DNA of 64,000 nt from Armillaria gallica (taxonomy: Eukaryota; Basidiomycota; Agaricomycetes; Agaricales; Physalacriaceae): the NCBI GenBank assembly GCA_037576215.1, contig JBANDB010000005.1, positions 1,612,001 to 1,676,000 of the forward strand, in the 5' to 3' direction. This document shows positions 11,875-23,398 of the stretch, piece after piece. The translations under genes were made by a program, and so were the position numbers. Under the pieces are notes generated by a model. That model was not told where the DNA came from. It made no database searches and saw only the letters and a program-made list of their open reading frames with translations. Each line of letters begins with the position of its first letter. Position 1 is the stretch's first letter.

Positions 11875-12300
11875 ATACTTTCAACTATCGATACTGCTAA
11901 TATAAAAAATTGTTTTTGACAACAATGGCACCTTCTAAAGTTCAAATGATGCACGACAAGAGCTCACCGCTTGGGTCCTTACAAAATTGAGGGTGAATAA
12001 CAACGAGAAGGAAGGCGGTTATCAGGTTGACATTTATACGAATGGCAAGCAGACGGTGCTAAGTATAAAGAGAACGAAAAAGATCTGGTTTAGAAAGACA
12101 GGAAAGAGGGGGATCGAAATAGTTCGTGCGTTATAGATAGAACGATTAATGTCCGTAAGATAGAAAATATCCTAAAAATACGAAGAAGGGTATGGTATCT
12201 TCGGATGCATGGCGCGCTAGTAAAGGCTGTATATGGTCAGTCTCAAGGCCAGACTCACAAACAACACTTACTCTCAGGTCGTGACAAGAACGGGCTCAGA
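11875..12300. other. Convergent intergenic region
   Basis: Lies between the F-box gene and the 3' end of the microgene. It is AT-rich after 11890. I see no gene, and similarity with the matching interval in the inverted copy is weak. Confidence 0.45.
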
Positions 12301-12465
12301 TTAAACCGCCTCTTCGTTACTGGGGCACCTAGACGCTCGCACATTATTGTAGGCGTCGCGGGGGACCGGCACACTAGAAACTCACGACATATCGACGGCG
12401 AAATAGCCCAACATGAATGAAGAAGCATAAGCTACGACAAAGGGCCACCAGACGAGTTTGGACAT
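12301..12465 (-). CDS. Microprotein with one hydrophobic segment, 35 aa
   Basis: Exon 1 (12465-12386) encodes MSKLVWWPFVVAYASS, then FMLGYFAVDMS. A donor gtgagt follows at 12385, and with the acceptor ending tctag at 12329 exon 2 (12328-12301) adds CPSNEEAV and a TAA. The inverted copy at 23243 has the same start, an 80-base first exon and a donor at the same base, which is why I treat this as a gene. The hydrophobic stretch W6-L19 could be a membrane anchor or an uncleaved signal. I do not recognise the family. A longer protein using other downstream exons is possible. Confidence 0.45.
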
Positions 12466-12889
12466 CTTTGATTTAAGAGGCAGAGGAAGGAGTTAGAAAG
12501 ACGAGAGAGAAGGGCTGTAAGCTGATCCAACGATTAGTATCAGGAAAAGGACGCGCTTTTAAGGACTCAAGATTCCGTAAGGTGGATGAACCAAAGGAAA
12601 AATGTGGCGCATGCGAGGCAGCAGTTTCCATGACTGCCAGGTTCCCCTAACATGCCCGTGTCATCGGCAATGTGAAGTTATCTGGCCCTGTGGGGTGAAG
12701 TCAGAGGTTCAGAGGAAGAGATAAGCTGAGGGCGAGCGCAGCGCACAGTTGCAGCGAGGCTCGGCTGAGAAAATGTAATGATCGAGTCTTTATATGGGCA
12801 TGAACATTCGTTTGAGACTCTGACGCCTTTTATTGTCTTTCTCTCCATTTCACGGTAAGATTCGTATCAGAGAGAGAGAAAGAGCCCGA

Positions 12890-13630
12890 CAAAGAGTCAC
12901 GAGAGAATAGATCTTCTGAGTAAGCATTGCTTGTTTCCATTTCATGCTCGTTAAAGCGAACCCTATTTTGACGCGGGTACTAGCTGCTATTGCTCCCAGC
13001 GGACAGTTGTCCTTATCGATGATCGTAGATGAATATGTGCGCATCTGATTCCAAGACATATCATGACCTACAGAAGATGACAATGTACAAAGACGGCATG
13101 TCAATTGACGGTGCATGCGGGATGTGTAGTGACGATACGATAGTAGTGCATTCTTGAAGGCCGGATAACGTTAGTTCGGAAAAACACACGTCCAAGGAAC
13201 GCGTCTAGAGCAAAAGAGCACATGCTCAAATTGCCGGCGGCCATCGTATTACAATCTACCAATTGTATAGCCAACAGCATGAGCACAATGACCGGGGGAC
13301 AACCTTGGTGACTTCGCCTTGACAAGGTGGAACAACAAATCTATCCAATGTGTGGTCAGCGTACTCGATCCTTCACCGGAATCAAAGTGTCGATTACCCG
13401 ACAGTGACAGCCCATCCTGTCACGTACTTCACCAAGAGAAACCTTTGCATGACGGCAGGGTCCAAAATTTTGACTCCAGCAGAGGTTCAGACTCCAAGGG
13501 GCACATTGGTCAAATGTCCGCACGAAGTAGCCTCATGGAAAGAAACAAGGCAATAAGTTTATCGTTATCAAGGTGGCAACAATAGAAGGCACGATAAATA
13601 GTGGAATGTAAGAGATAAAACAACCGTTGT
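12890..13630. other. No gene recognised
   Basis: Between the microgene's upstream region and the 3' end of the HEXXH gene. Short open frames only. Confidence 0.5.
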
Positions 13631-14758
13631 TTAGACCATTTGGAGAAGGAACACGAACAAGGGCAATGCAATCGCAGCATGTATCCCTGTTTCAACACGA
13701 GAACGACATGAAGAGTTAACTGATGGAGTGGTGGAAGCCGGCGTGGCAGCTGTTGATATCGACTCGGAAGCGGAAGCCAATACTGCTTTCGTCATTGATG
13801 AGCTTGAGGCCGTAAATGTCGTGGGAGGGGCAATATTATGTCTATGTACCGAATAAATAAGATCAGACGCTGGCCATAAATGAAAACTCACTGGGCTTCA
13901 GTGTTATTTGGCTCAAATGAGCACGAACCTCCGAGTAACGTTCCCGGATTGTAAAGAGGAAGGCTGTCCAAAAAAGCCCATTGGTTCGACATGCAATCGG
14001 TCGTGAATCCCAAGGGAAGTGTATTTTTGTTGAGTAGTGAATACACCTTAAGCACGCTCGTTTGCGCGAGATCCTGCAATGACAATGAGCTAATCGAGAC
14101 GAATAGCCTAGATCAGATGCCTACCTCGGCGAGATTAGTCTTCGCGTAAGTATCAGGGACGCAGGTATCCTTGGATACGGCTTCGGCCCATGATCCGCTC
14201 CCACTGGCAGCATTAATTCCCAGAGCTCCCGAGGCAGCATGCGTAGACTGCACATTACGAATCAGCGTAGTTCTGTATAACAAATTTAAAGCGCACCTCG
14301 TGTATCCAAGTTCGCTGGCTACACACTCCGAAGAAGTGTATCTCCCCACTGTTTGTGTACGTATAAGCATGCGCACTGCTACCCGGCATTACCATCACTG
14401 TTCCGACATGTCTTCGCAGCCCCACAGGAACCCGAGCAAGAGCATCGGTGGCATCGTCCAGTGTGATGTTGGCATTGCTGCAACGGCATATGGTATACGG
14501 TGAACCACAGTCAGCAAAGGTGACGTTGACAGCGGCCATGGAGGCCGTGCATTCCTTGCCGCTGCCGGTGTACCGTACGCACGAAGAAGGGATAGAAGAG
14601 AGGGAGACAGTGGTGCTTGGAGGTCGGATGAGGTTAGGGATATCGAACTTGAGACCAGATGCTTGAGCTGTGAGGTTCAGGTCGCGTTGGTGCACCGCGC
14701 CGTTCGCAAAGCTGGACCATATCACAAAGGAAAGTAGGAGTGCGTCGACGGGTAGCAT
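13631..14758 (-). CDS. Secreted GPI-anchored HEXXH protein, probable zinc metalloprotease
   Basis: Four exons (14758-14297, 14247-14125, 14073-13892, 13841-13631) with introns of 49, 51 and 50 bases encode 325 residues. There is an N-terminal signal peptide (LLLSFVIWSSFANG). A cysteine-rich region follows (SSCVRYTGSGKEC, DCGSPYTICRCSNANITL). The splice of exons 1 and 2 creates WIHESTHAAS, that is an HEXXH zinc-binding motif; neither exon holds the complete motif. Further cysteines (KDTCVPDTYA, TTDCMSN, GGSCSFEP) suggest disulphides. A third zinc ligand could be an aspartate in the PDTYAKTNLAED region, as in aspzincins, but this is a guess. The Ser/Thr-rich tail ends in a hydrophobic stretch (AAIALPLFVFLLQMV), typical of a GPI signal. 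It resembles uncharacterised agaricomycete secreted proteins. The peptidase activity is inferred. Confidence 0.75.
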
Positions 14759-15370
14759 TGGGGAAATTCAACGTGCTGAAGAGCTTGATGGGCTGGCGAG
14801 CAGACATCGTCGGTTATTATTGGGGGGATGAAACAAAGTGATCGATGGTCGCCAGTGAGAATGATTAGCATGTGGTCGTGGTTGCTCCCTGTCGTGCGAT
14901 ATTGAAATTTATCCCGGGTTTTACGCGTAAACCCTTAAAACATGTACAGACATGGGGTTCGTTTTATCGCATGTTTGAAAGTTAACGTACTAAAACTGGA
15001 CTTCGGCCGCCGGCCTCATTCAAGAGTAGGCTCAGGTAGAGTGCCTTATTGACGATGTCGTTGAAAGAAATTCGTAGAGCCAGTCAAGAGTGGCAATAAT
15101 TGGTGTGAGCTGCATTTCCTTCGAGCTGTTATAATCGATAGATATCAGAAGGCCTTTGCTAGAAGTACACAAAGCGGTGAGTCGTCGGTTCCATTCTGTG
15201 AGAGTTACGGTCTACGAACCTTTACAATGCCGAAAGCAGAAGGGAAAAAAACCGGTAAGTTCGGGTCCAGAGGCTAGACGTAGGTCAACACTGCAGTGAT
15301 TCCTTCAATCTTGTTTGTGTAAGTTCGTAAAACTTGTGGACACCTTGGTGGATATACGTACCATTAAATT

Positions 15371-15430
15371 TTTCTCTCGTAGACAGACAGACGATACACG
15401 CCTATGGAGGGAGTGACGGCGTGTATATAG
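15371..15430 (+). repeat. Hairpin repeat, copy 1
   Basis: The shared lead-in TCTCTCGTAGACAGACA is followed by a 9-bp perfect inverted repeat, ATACACGCC (15394-15402) and GGCGTGTAT (15418-15426), around a 15-base loop containing GGAGGGAGTGAC. The second copy lies 1.3 kb downstream with different but still complementary arms. Confidence 0.65.
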
Positions 15431-15792
15431 GCATTGACCACTATGTATGATGCCATGGCTGCGCAGCCATTCGTACAGTATCGAGGAAAAGTGCCACTAT
15501 GTCGTATTGACGAAATAAAGAAAATCTCGTGTTTTGTCCGGACGTCAAAGCTGTGTTTCTGACGCGACTCGGACTTGTTTACAAAAATTTGGCGACAACG
15601 CCGTCTTCTTCAGGGTGCCCTGGCAGTCCACTTTCGACCAGTTTGGAAGCAAAGAAGGGGACACTACGGCAAACCTTCCGAAACCTGCCCTAGAGCCCAC
15701 GTGGTCGCAGAGACCGGACCGTGCCCTCGGGCCTCAATCATCCGGTTCTTATTTATCTGAGCTGTACTATGGTTTCACTGGGTTCCCACGGC

Positions 15793-16053
15793 AGTTATCT
15801 GCCATGCCCATATTGGGCATCAGTATCTCACGCTTCCGCAGATTTTTCATGGGTTCGTTTCTCGACCTTTACTCAGGACCTTCCGTACATAGGACGAATA
15901 TAATGTGTTTTATGGCATAGTGAAGTATGGGAACTAAAAACAAGGTATCTAAGCGGATAATCATGAAAAGGGTAAATCCCTGCCAAAGTTATCTGCCAAT
16001 AGCCCCTATAGTTATCTGCCATCGGCCCGGAATCAACCTGGAGTTATCTGCCA
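15793..16053 (+). repeat. Four copies of AGTTATCTGCCA
   Basis: Exact copies of this 12-mer occur at 15793-15804, 15987-15998, 16010-16021 and 16042-16053. Three are clustered within 67 bases at spacings of 23 and 32 bases. All are on the same strand and the sequence between them is unrelated. Confidence 0.7.
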
Positions 16054-16702
16054 CGACGTTTCTCGCTGTTGCTCCCTGCCCGTATTTTGTTTCTACACGC
16101 ATGGTTAAATTCCCAAAATTCAATCTCTACTCATATCTTCCTTTGGTGCACAATTTTCGAACTCCGTCATGCAAAATGCATTGACTAACCCATTTTTCAC
16201 TGAGACCAGCTTGTCTTTTGTATTATGATTCCCTCTTTTTAAGAGTATGGTACTTCGGAGGAAAGTAAAGGATTAAGTACACTGTATGCATGAAAGCAAG
16301 GCCTGACCCCCAAAAAGTGGAATCCTGGGACTCGAATCGACGAAATCTACTTATAAAAAATTAATCCTTCAGTCAACCACGGCCCCAGCACTTCGATATA
16401 TTGCCTCCCGAGGACCCCGTGGGCTTTCATTTATCAATCGATGAATTGTGATACCGCCTGCACCGTACCTGAGCATTCTGGATCAAAAAGTATGCTTCAA
16501 ATGCATTTTTCCGGTAATGCAGTCCATGCAGACTCACGGGATGACATAGAGCCATGGCTGTAGCACTTGTAAACTTGCGTACACCGAAATAGAGGTGTTC
16601 CTAACGTTTAGTGGAGGTGGCAAGGCTGTTTGAACGAAGTTGACTTCAAGATATAACATGAACAAATACGAGTCGGGGTCACCAATTTTGGGGCGCGAAC
16701 TG

Positions 16703-16765
16703 GTCTCTCGTAGACAGACAACGATACAGACCTATTGATGGAAGGGAGGGACGGTCTGTATGTAG
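16703..16765 (+). repeat. Hairpin repeat, copy 2
   Basis: The same lead-in (TCTCTCGTAGACAGACA) is followed by ATACAGACC (16724-16732) and GGTCTGTAT (16753-16761), again a perfect 9-bp stem, with a 20-base loop ending GGAGGGAC. Two stem positions differ from copy 1 and both are compensated in the other arm. Confidence 0.65.
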
Positions 16766-18434
16766 TCTGTTGCTTAATCGGGCCATCTGCCTTGCAACCC
16801 AGTTATTACTAATTTGATGGAAAACCGGCAGCGCGTAACTGATTTATACACGGTCTTGGGACGCGTTTGAAGGTTATGTAATGCTATAAATTCACGATGT
16901 AGCGTCTCTTGTCGCACCAAATGAATTTATTATGAAGGGAAAGGTGGTACATGCATTATTTTCTGTCCAGACACGTTGACCGGCTTGGAATCGGCACTCT
17001 AAACTTGCCGCCGGTATCCTCAAATGCGATTCGGTTTGGTGCAGTGCCGATGAACGGCAATCAAATTATGTCATGCTTTGTAATAACACTGTTGCAAGTA
17101 AACCCCCCCGCGTTAAACAATAGACTAGGCGCGAACTTGGTCCGAAATCTTTCTTTTTTTATTCTTTTTCTCCTTTTGGGACGTGCGACACCCAGTGAAA
17201 TGGACGGAAAACCGTACTATCAGCAGAAGTGGCTAATCAATATTATAGTTATCAAACTTTGTGATACGGACAAAATTAAACCACCTGGTTTTTGATTTTT
17301 GTGTCCGTAACCTTTCTGCTGAAATCAACAGTAATTCTCGGATTTAGCAGGGCTGAGGAACCCTTGTAAACTTAAGCAGGAGAGGGACATCGTTATTCAG
17401 CTAGCTATGTATCTATACCCGTGTACACTAACAGAAACAATTAAGGCAGGGCATAGGCATGGCATGGATCGGAGGATAGCTGACGTTGTCAGTTCCTTCC
17501 TCCACTCTTCACAGCTAGTATCCTTTTACATACGAACTGAATTGATACGTCCTCCCTACTCTGATAACTATCAAGGAATGAATATCGAAGAGGTCAAACG
17601 AGCGCTTCCTAGGGGGGCCATTCATGCCAAAGTGATAGCCTTGAAAGAGTGAAATAACCCGGAAGCTGCAAGAAACTATCAGTTCAGCACTCGGCTACGG
17701 GTTCTCAAATCTCGGCAGCTTCTGAAGGAATATTGTTAGTAAGAGTATCCTGTATCCTATATCATGCGTGCCGGTTATTGCTACGCGACAATAATGAAGA
17801 GAGCTTACACTGACAGTTACAGTGGACCGTGTGTCAATGTGGGAAGTAAAAAGGGCCTCTTGGGGTTCGAAAATCGAGGATTCCATAATCCACGAGCTCG
17901 ATATGCATGTTGTGAGTTGCCATAAGGGAGTGAGGCACTGCGAAATCGAGGTCAGTGGTGGTTGGAGAAATCCAGAACAGGCAATGAACGCTTCGGACAC
18001 CGGGAACTTCCGGTCCTTCGGCAATCACCGGACTCACCTCAACCAAACTTTTCCTGGTTCTTTACCTCCATCTCCTTCGACCAATGTCCTTGTTTTTTTT
18101 TCCCGAACACGCGAGCCTCATCTGGTAGTACGCACTGAAGCGCTTTCTGAATCACCGCTGTCCTGGCACGCATTTTCTCGTGGCAGCATTCGTCATACGA
18201 ATTAGTCTCTATTCGCATTTTGTTTCCCAACGATTTGTCTACAGTAAGCTCTTCTTTGATTTCATCATATACATGTGTATTGATGTCGTGCATATCTCTC
18301 TCCAAGGTCCCCCGAACGCGTCCTGTGCTGTCAAGGATGACGAGCCTGCGCCACACCCCTAACCTTACCACTTGGGAAATAGACTGATGACGTCGATAGC
18401 GTCATCATACTCCAGGGATCGACGTCGACGGTGG

Positions 18435-18443
18435 TATATAAAG
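18435..18443 (+). promoter_or_regulatory. TATA box of the HAM1-like gene
   Basis: TATATAAAG lies only about 28-36 bases upstream of the ATG at 18471. If transcription starts at the usual distance from it, the leader would be only a few bases long. Confidence 0.45.
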
Positions 18444-18470
18444 GCCGGCATCGTGTTTAAGATCCCCATC

Positions 18471-21218
18471 ATGTCTTTACCTCCCGCCCCAAAGGATATC
18501 AGCGCCCACCCGCAGAAGGGCAGCGTCATCGACCCCGTCGACAAGGCCGCCAAGGAAGCCGACGTGGATAGAAAGGTACGCTTAGAGCTATGTGGGACGC
18601 TGTATGCGCTGACCTTGCGAATAGATCAGGCTATATGCTACTGTACAGGCTCTGCGACAATCAAGACTGCCAACGAACAAACAGGTCGACTCATGGATAG
18701 ACTACGCGCTTGATAACCCACCGGTGAACACTTCGACGCTTTCGAAGGATGGACAGAAGCTCGTTGCGGACATTCAAGAGATCCTCAGAACGTTGCGCAG
18801 CATGATTCAGGAGAAGAACGGCGACGAGCTCATTCAAGACTGGATATGGCAGACGAGGGAAGTAGACATGTCAAACGTCAGTCCTGGGAACATTAAAGGC
18901 GTTGAAAAGGAGAAGGCAAAAGAGGACGCTGATACTGGTATGTGGTGAACACCCCCGTTTTTAGTTAGCTGAGTTTGACACGACCTCACAGCTACGCGCC
19001 ACGTGCGCACGCTCGTCAACCTCGTCTTAACCAATTCCGAGTTCCGGAAATTGATCAAGGATTTCAGCGTCGTCGGCCGAGATCTCGCAGCCAAAGTCAT
19101 CGCTCCCAGCGCTGAGCAGCTCAAAGGTGCCGATGAGGGTGCTCCTGAAGGCCATTTTGTTCCCGACGAGGAGAGGCTCGAAACTCGACTTCCAGGAGTG
19201 AATGGGCAAGCAGACGCCATCGATCCTGGGGAGGTCAAAAGGTCAGTTGACGCCGAGGTCAGCACGAACGATCAGGAAGGGAAAAAGGTCTCAGGTCTCA
19301 TGGGCAAAGTTAAGGTTGGTGGTTTCCACCTCAGTGCATCGTCGTATACTCACGACACATCCAGAATGGTCTATCGAACGCGATCCCTCAGCAGCACAAA
19401 GATCGTGTGAACGGTAAACTGTCCGAAGGCAAGCAGTTTTTGACTGAGGAGTATTTCCCCAAGGAAAGGCGGGAACAGTGGATTTGGAGGGCGAAGAAGG
19501 TATTATTCTGTTGGTTACCAATCTACTCGCGTTCTAACGTCCTTCGCGTAGGTCGTAGTCGAGTGTCAAAAACATAACGATTATCAAGAGTCCTTGGGCT
19601 GGTTGCTGGACTATGCTGAGGAGTACGCAGGACATGGGCGAGACGCCGTAAAGGGTGCCAAGAGCGAGGCTGGAGGGGCCGTGAAGAATGTAATTATGCT
19701 CCTTGCCATCTTTTTCCCTTTTTTTATACCTCCTTCAGAGCAAGCTTCAATCGTCACTCACCCAACTGCGTACGATCCTGGAGCGCTTCGCCAATGGCCA
19801 ATCAATGGATCTTATCCTCGACCCTTTCTACGCGCTCGCCGACGATGCCCAGCGTGATCCTGAGCTACGTGCGTGGTTCAGAGAGGGTACTGAGTGGCTG
19901 CGGAGTGTACTTCTGAAGCCAGGGTATATTCTCGAACCGCGGGCTGGGTCTGACGGACGCAAATGGACAGATCGTGGCAAGGTTTTTTATGGGTCAGATG
20001 GCAAGTACACGGAGCACTTTGATAGACTTTTCAACGGCGCCGGTACTTGGCTGAATGGGATTGGAGACGACCCTTCGAACCGGAAATTTGCCGGTGGATG
20101 GACCCGACTCATGAAGGATCTTCTCTTTGCCGAGGACGGTGGGTTGACATTCAAAAGTGAACTTTGGGGCGATATTCGTAGGACGGTGATACCGATGTTG
20201 GTCGAGAAGGTTTGGTTTTTCTGCCACTCTCGATGCTCTTTCTGACTGATTTATTACAGGTCGGCTACATCCCCATTCCGAGAGTCGAGTATACGGATGA
20301 TTCTGTTGATATCGTTATCGAGAACCTTACCCTTAGTGGTCGCAATCTGTTCCCCAACATCGTGTCGATTGAGGCGCACAACTACATGTCTTTTTCTCCG
20401 TACGGCGCCATTCAAGACGGTACCGAGGACAGTCGGTCAGTCTTCATCGTAATCCCTTCACGCTTTGGCTTAATACATTATGTAGGCATGAGATCAAGTT
20501 GACACTTGGTCAAATACAGGCAGATCTACGAGACGTGGCTTTCTATTTCAACAAGAAGTCGGGGATACCCAAGGCGAAGGATTCTGGGCTTGCCGACATT
20601 GTGCTAGGCGGCCAGGGTTTGACTGTAGGTCTCATCGACGCATTTAGCACACCGCAGTATACTAACTGCTTCTAGGCTACTGTTCATCTCGCGTCGTCAC
20701 CCAAATCGGATGCAACGTCGATTTTCACTATCAAGAAGGTCATTGTGAAGGTGGACTCGCTCAAGTTTTCTGTACGCGATTCCAAGCACGACTTCCTGTA
20801 TAAGGCAGTCAAGCCGCTTGTCATGGGCATAGTGAAGAAGCAGATCGAGAAGGTTGTTGGGGATGCCATTCGAACGGGCTTCGAGTATGTTGATGGAGTA
20901 TTGGTCAGCGTCAGGCAAGAACAACAAGAGGATGGCAAAGGGAAGGTTGACGCGATCCAGGAGGTATGACCTTTCCTCTGCGGTTGAGTGTGTTATTCAA
21001 GGATGCTCTAGGTCTTCAAGAAGAGGAAAGATGAAGCCAAGTCGGCTTCGAGCGCGTCGTCGTCGCAGTTTAAGGTCGTTGCGAACAAACGTGACTCTAT
21101 GTTGGCGTCGCAGGGTAACCCTTCTGGATGGATAAACAAAACGGCTGAGCGCGAGGAGATGGTGTCTAAGGGTGAAGGGTGGCGAAGCGATGCGTACAAC
21201 ATCGTCCCTTCTAACTGA
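18471..21218 (+). CDS. HAM1-like protein (HAM1_N/HAM1_C, formerly DUF5923/DUF4449)
   Basis: Ten exons separated by nine short introns read through without a frame error from MSLPPAPKDISAHPQKGS to the TGA at 21216-21218. Diagnostic stretches are SWIDYALDNPPVNTSTLSKDG near the N-terminus, GKVFYGSDGKYTEHFDRLF and FAGGWTRLMKDLLFAEDGG in the middle, GYIPIPRVEYTDDSVDIVIE, and DSLKFSVRDSKHDFLYKAVK near the C-terminus. These match my recollection of the fungal HAM1 N- and C-terminal domain family, large soluble proteins of unclear biochemical role. The C-terminal domain may resemble lipid-binding TULIP folds, but I am not certain. Several segments are charged and helical, and no signal peptide is present. 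The tail is rich in Lys and Ser. The gene looks intact. Confidence 0.8.
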
Positions 21219-22799
21219 TTGACTTCGTCTTTGTGTGTAAATTATCGCAGGAGTGGATTGGAATACGCAATGTAGTTTTATGTTTTTCATATGGGTACCC
21301 CTCATTTTGACTTGTGTACTACAGGTCCATACATTTATGCTAATGACTTTGTGGATCTCAATTGTTTATGCGGTGACCATGTTCAAACGGCAGGTAGGTG
21401 CGGGGAGGGGGCGATCCGTCATGGGCCAGATTGTTTTGAAATTCCATAAAGCATCACGGACATTGTCTACGAAGAATCCTATGCCCGTTTTCTCCACGAA
21501 TATCCTTTCCAGTCCTTGCTGGAAATACTCTTCCATCTGGTGTCGTCGATCTGTTACGCACTGAGGCCTACATTCTCAGTTTTCAATGTTTTTAGCAGGA
21601 GGATCAGCCATCTTCGATATATCGCGGATGACTGGCCCCTCGAACAGTGTCGTATGCAGCGTTAATCTACCAGAGAAATCTGCCGAACTCGAGAGACCGA
21701 AAGAGGAGTCTCGCCACCATGAAGACCATTCCACGCGGTACTGACAGAGGAAAATAATGCTCAGGGCTGTTTTGAAGAGGGTTGACCTCATGTTCATTCC
21801 ACTCTGCGTCCACGCATCGTATGGGACAATTGCTGTATGGCATCTGTAGATTATCCGACAATGAGGAGTATAATATCTGGGTGAGTCGCGCAAGTCACTT
21901 TCTTTGTTTTCTCAAACCACTTGTTGAAAGAGTCCTGCAGATCTCAGAACGAGTGTGTGCATTCTCTCGTTGATGCCGAGAAGCTTTCTCGTAATAAAAT
22001 CAAATACTTAGTAGCGGCGAGCTTGTAGGTCGAGGTCGAGCCGCCATCAACGGATATCCCGTTTTTGTTTTGAAACATCGGACAGCTTCCTTTCCGAATT
22101 GGTTTTCAATTTGTCCTATACAGTCTGACCATATCACCGCGCTGCAGAACCTACATAGCAAGAGATGAAAGCTCGATATAAATCGACCTTGAGAGTGAAA
22201 AGTATCTTATGAGAACACGGTACGCGTGCCTGGTCACCATGATATGGTCGTCAGTTTGATTACTCTTTTCTAGGTGATCGCGATAAAATTTCCTTCTCGT
22301 GTGCCTACCGCCACTGCCGGGTAAACGCCCACTACATAGTGTGTTTTATCCAATAACGAAAAGTCTATTACGCTGACAGACGCAGCAGTTCTGGAGTTTT
22401 CCTGATGAAATGTAATGTCGTTATGCTTGCGGTTGACTGACTGCTGCCGGCAGCCTGTCCATGTGCTTTTCGGAGCCGAAGTGTTCGTAGCCACGTTTCT
22501 TCGCACTAATGATACCCGGACTATAAGACGATATCTTCTTGTTATCACTCTCCAGGTGATTGCACGCGCTGATCGCTTAACAGTCTCCTGGCATGCGCTG
22601 AAATGATTTCCGGAATCCAGATACGCGTATTTCTATGGGTTGCTTATGGGACATGCTGTTGTTGTGTTGTTGAACTCCTTTACTCCGCCAAAAGCGGTTT
22701 GCCCAACGAGAATGAAATGTAGGAGCCAAAGAAAGTAAAGACGGAGCTCGGCCCTTACTCGGAAAGTACATTCTTTCGTAACTCTGTTAATTTTTTTCT
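21219..22799. other. No gene recognised
   Basis: About 1.6 kb downstream of the HAM1-like gene. Open frames on either strand, such as 21576-21893 reversed, show no known motif. The inverted-duplication copy begins at about 22800. Confidence 0.5.
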
Positions 22800-23242
22800 C
22801 GGCGCTTTTCTCTAACTCTGATACGAATCATACGGTGAAATGGAGAGCCAGAGGCGAAGAAAGGTGTCTTATCCTCAGGTGAGCGAATGTTCATGCCTAT
22901 CAAAGGGCCTGACCATTGCTTTTTCGCCGCCGTCAGTCAGTCGGCCAGCCTCGCTAATGCGCTATGCTCATGGTGTGCTTCAATGTTACTTTCGTCTGAC
23001 CCTTTTAGCTTCAAAGATAGGGTCAGATGATTTTGCATTGCCGGCGACACGGACATGTTAAGGGGACCTGGCAGTCATGGAAACTGCTTCTTCAAATGTA
23101 CCACATTTTCCCCTTGGTTCCTCCACCTTACGGAACCCACAGTCTTTAAAAGCGCACCCATTATTCGATAGTAACCATTAACGGTTTCCGCCTGTTCTCT
23201 CTCGTCTTTATAACCCCTCGCTCTCTCTCTCTTAAAACAAAG

Positions 23243-23398
23243 ATGCCCAAACTCGTCTGGTGGCCCTTCGTCGTCGCTTATGCCTCTTCAGTGGTGTTGG
23301 GTAACCTCGCCGTCGATATGTCGTATGTGTCCAGTATGTCAGTCTCCAGCGACGGCTATATTCATGTGTTATTGTCTAGATACTCGACGTTGCAGTAG
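23243..23398 (+). CDS. Microprotein, inverted-copy paralogue, about 32 aa
   Basis: Exon 1 (23243-23322, 80 bases) encodes MPKLVWWPFVVAYASS, then VVLGNLAVDMS, followed by a gtatgt donor at the same base as in the paralogue at 12465. With the acceptor ending tctag at 23379 the frame closes at TAG 23396-23398. Of the nine codons that differ from the paralogue in exon 1, about half are silent. Other acceptors, such as the cag just before that TAG, would give a different tail, so only the first exon is firm. Function unknown. Confidence 0.4.
   Translation: MPKLVWWPFVVAYASSVVLGNLAVDMSYVSSMSVSSDGYIHVLLSRYSTLQ

Larger units (their letters stand above)
10600..12880 (+). repeat. Inverted segmental duplication, copy 1
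   Basis: This segment holds an F-box gene and, convergent to it, a microgene. The same pair in mirror order lies at 22800-25150. Matches cover both promoters, for example GTGCCACGGTGGCGGC near 10640 with its reversed relative near 25095, both coding regions, and the leader of the microgene (GGCAGTCATGGAAACTGC, reversed here near 12625-12645). The intergenic region between the two genes shows little similarity. Confidence 0.75.
14759..18470. other. Gene-poor region
   Basis: About 3.7 kb with no gene I can support. Open frames at 15534-15920, 16951-17295, 17407-17652 and, reversed, 17695-18371 have no recognisable motifs and no consistent intron structure. The region does hold the short repeats and hairpins listed separately. 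The motif GGCGCGAACTGGTC near 16691 recurs with one inserted base near 17129. Confidence 0.5.

Noticed and set aside
16325..16350. Possible tRNA 3' half (GGGACTCGAATCGACG)
   Set aside because: No cloverleaf, acceptor stem or A-box upstream could be formed. No convincing tRNA gene was seen anywhere in the window.
15240..17300. Possible LTR retrotransposon, suggested by the repeated lead-in and GGCGCGAACTGGTC
   Set aside because: No long terminal repeats, no reverse transcriptase, protease or integrase motifs; the shared part is only about 60 bases.
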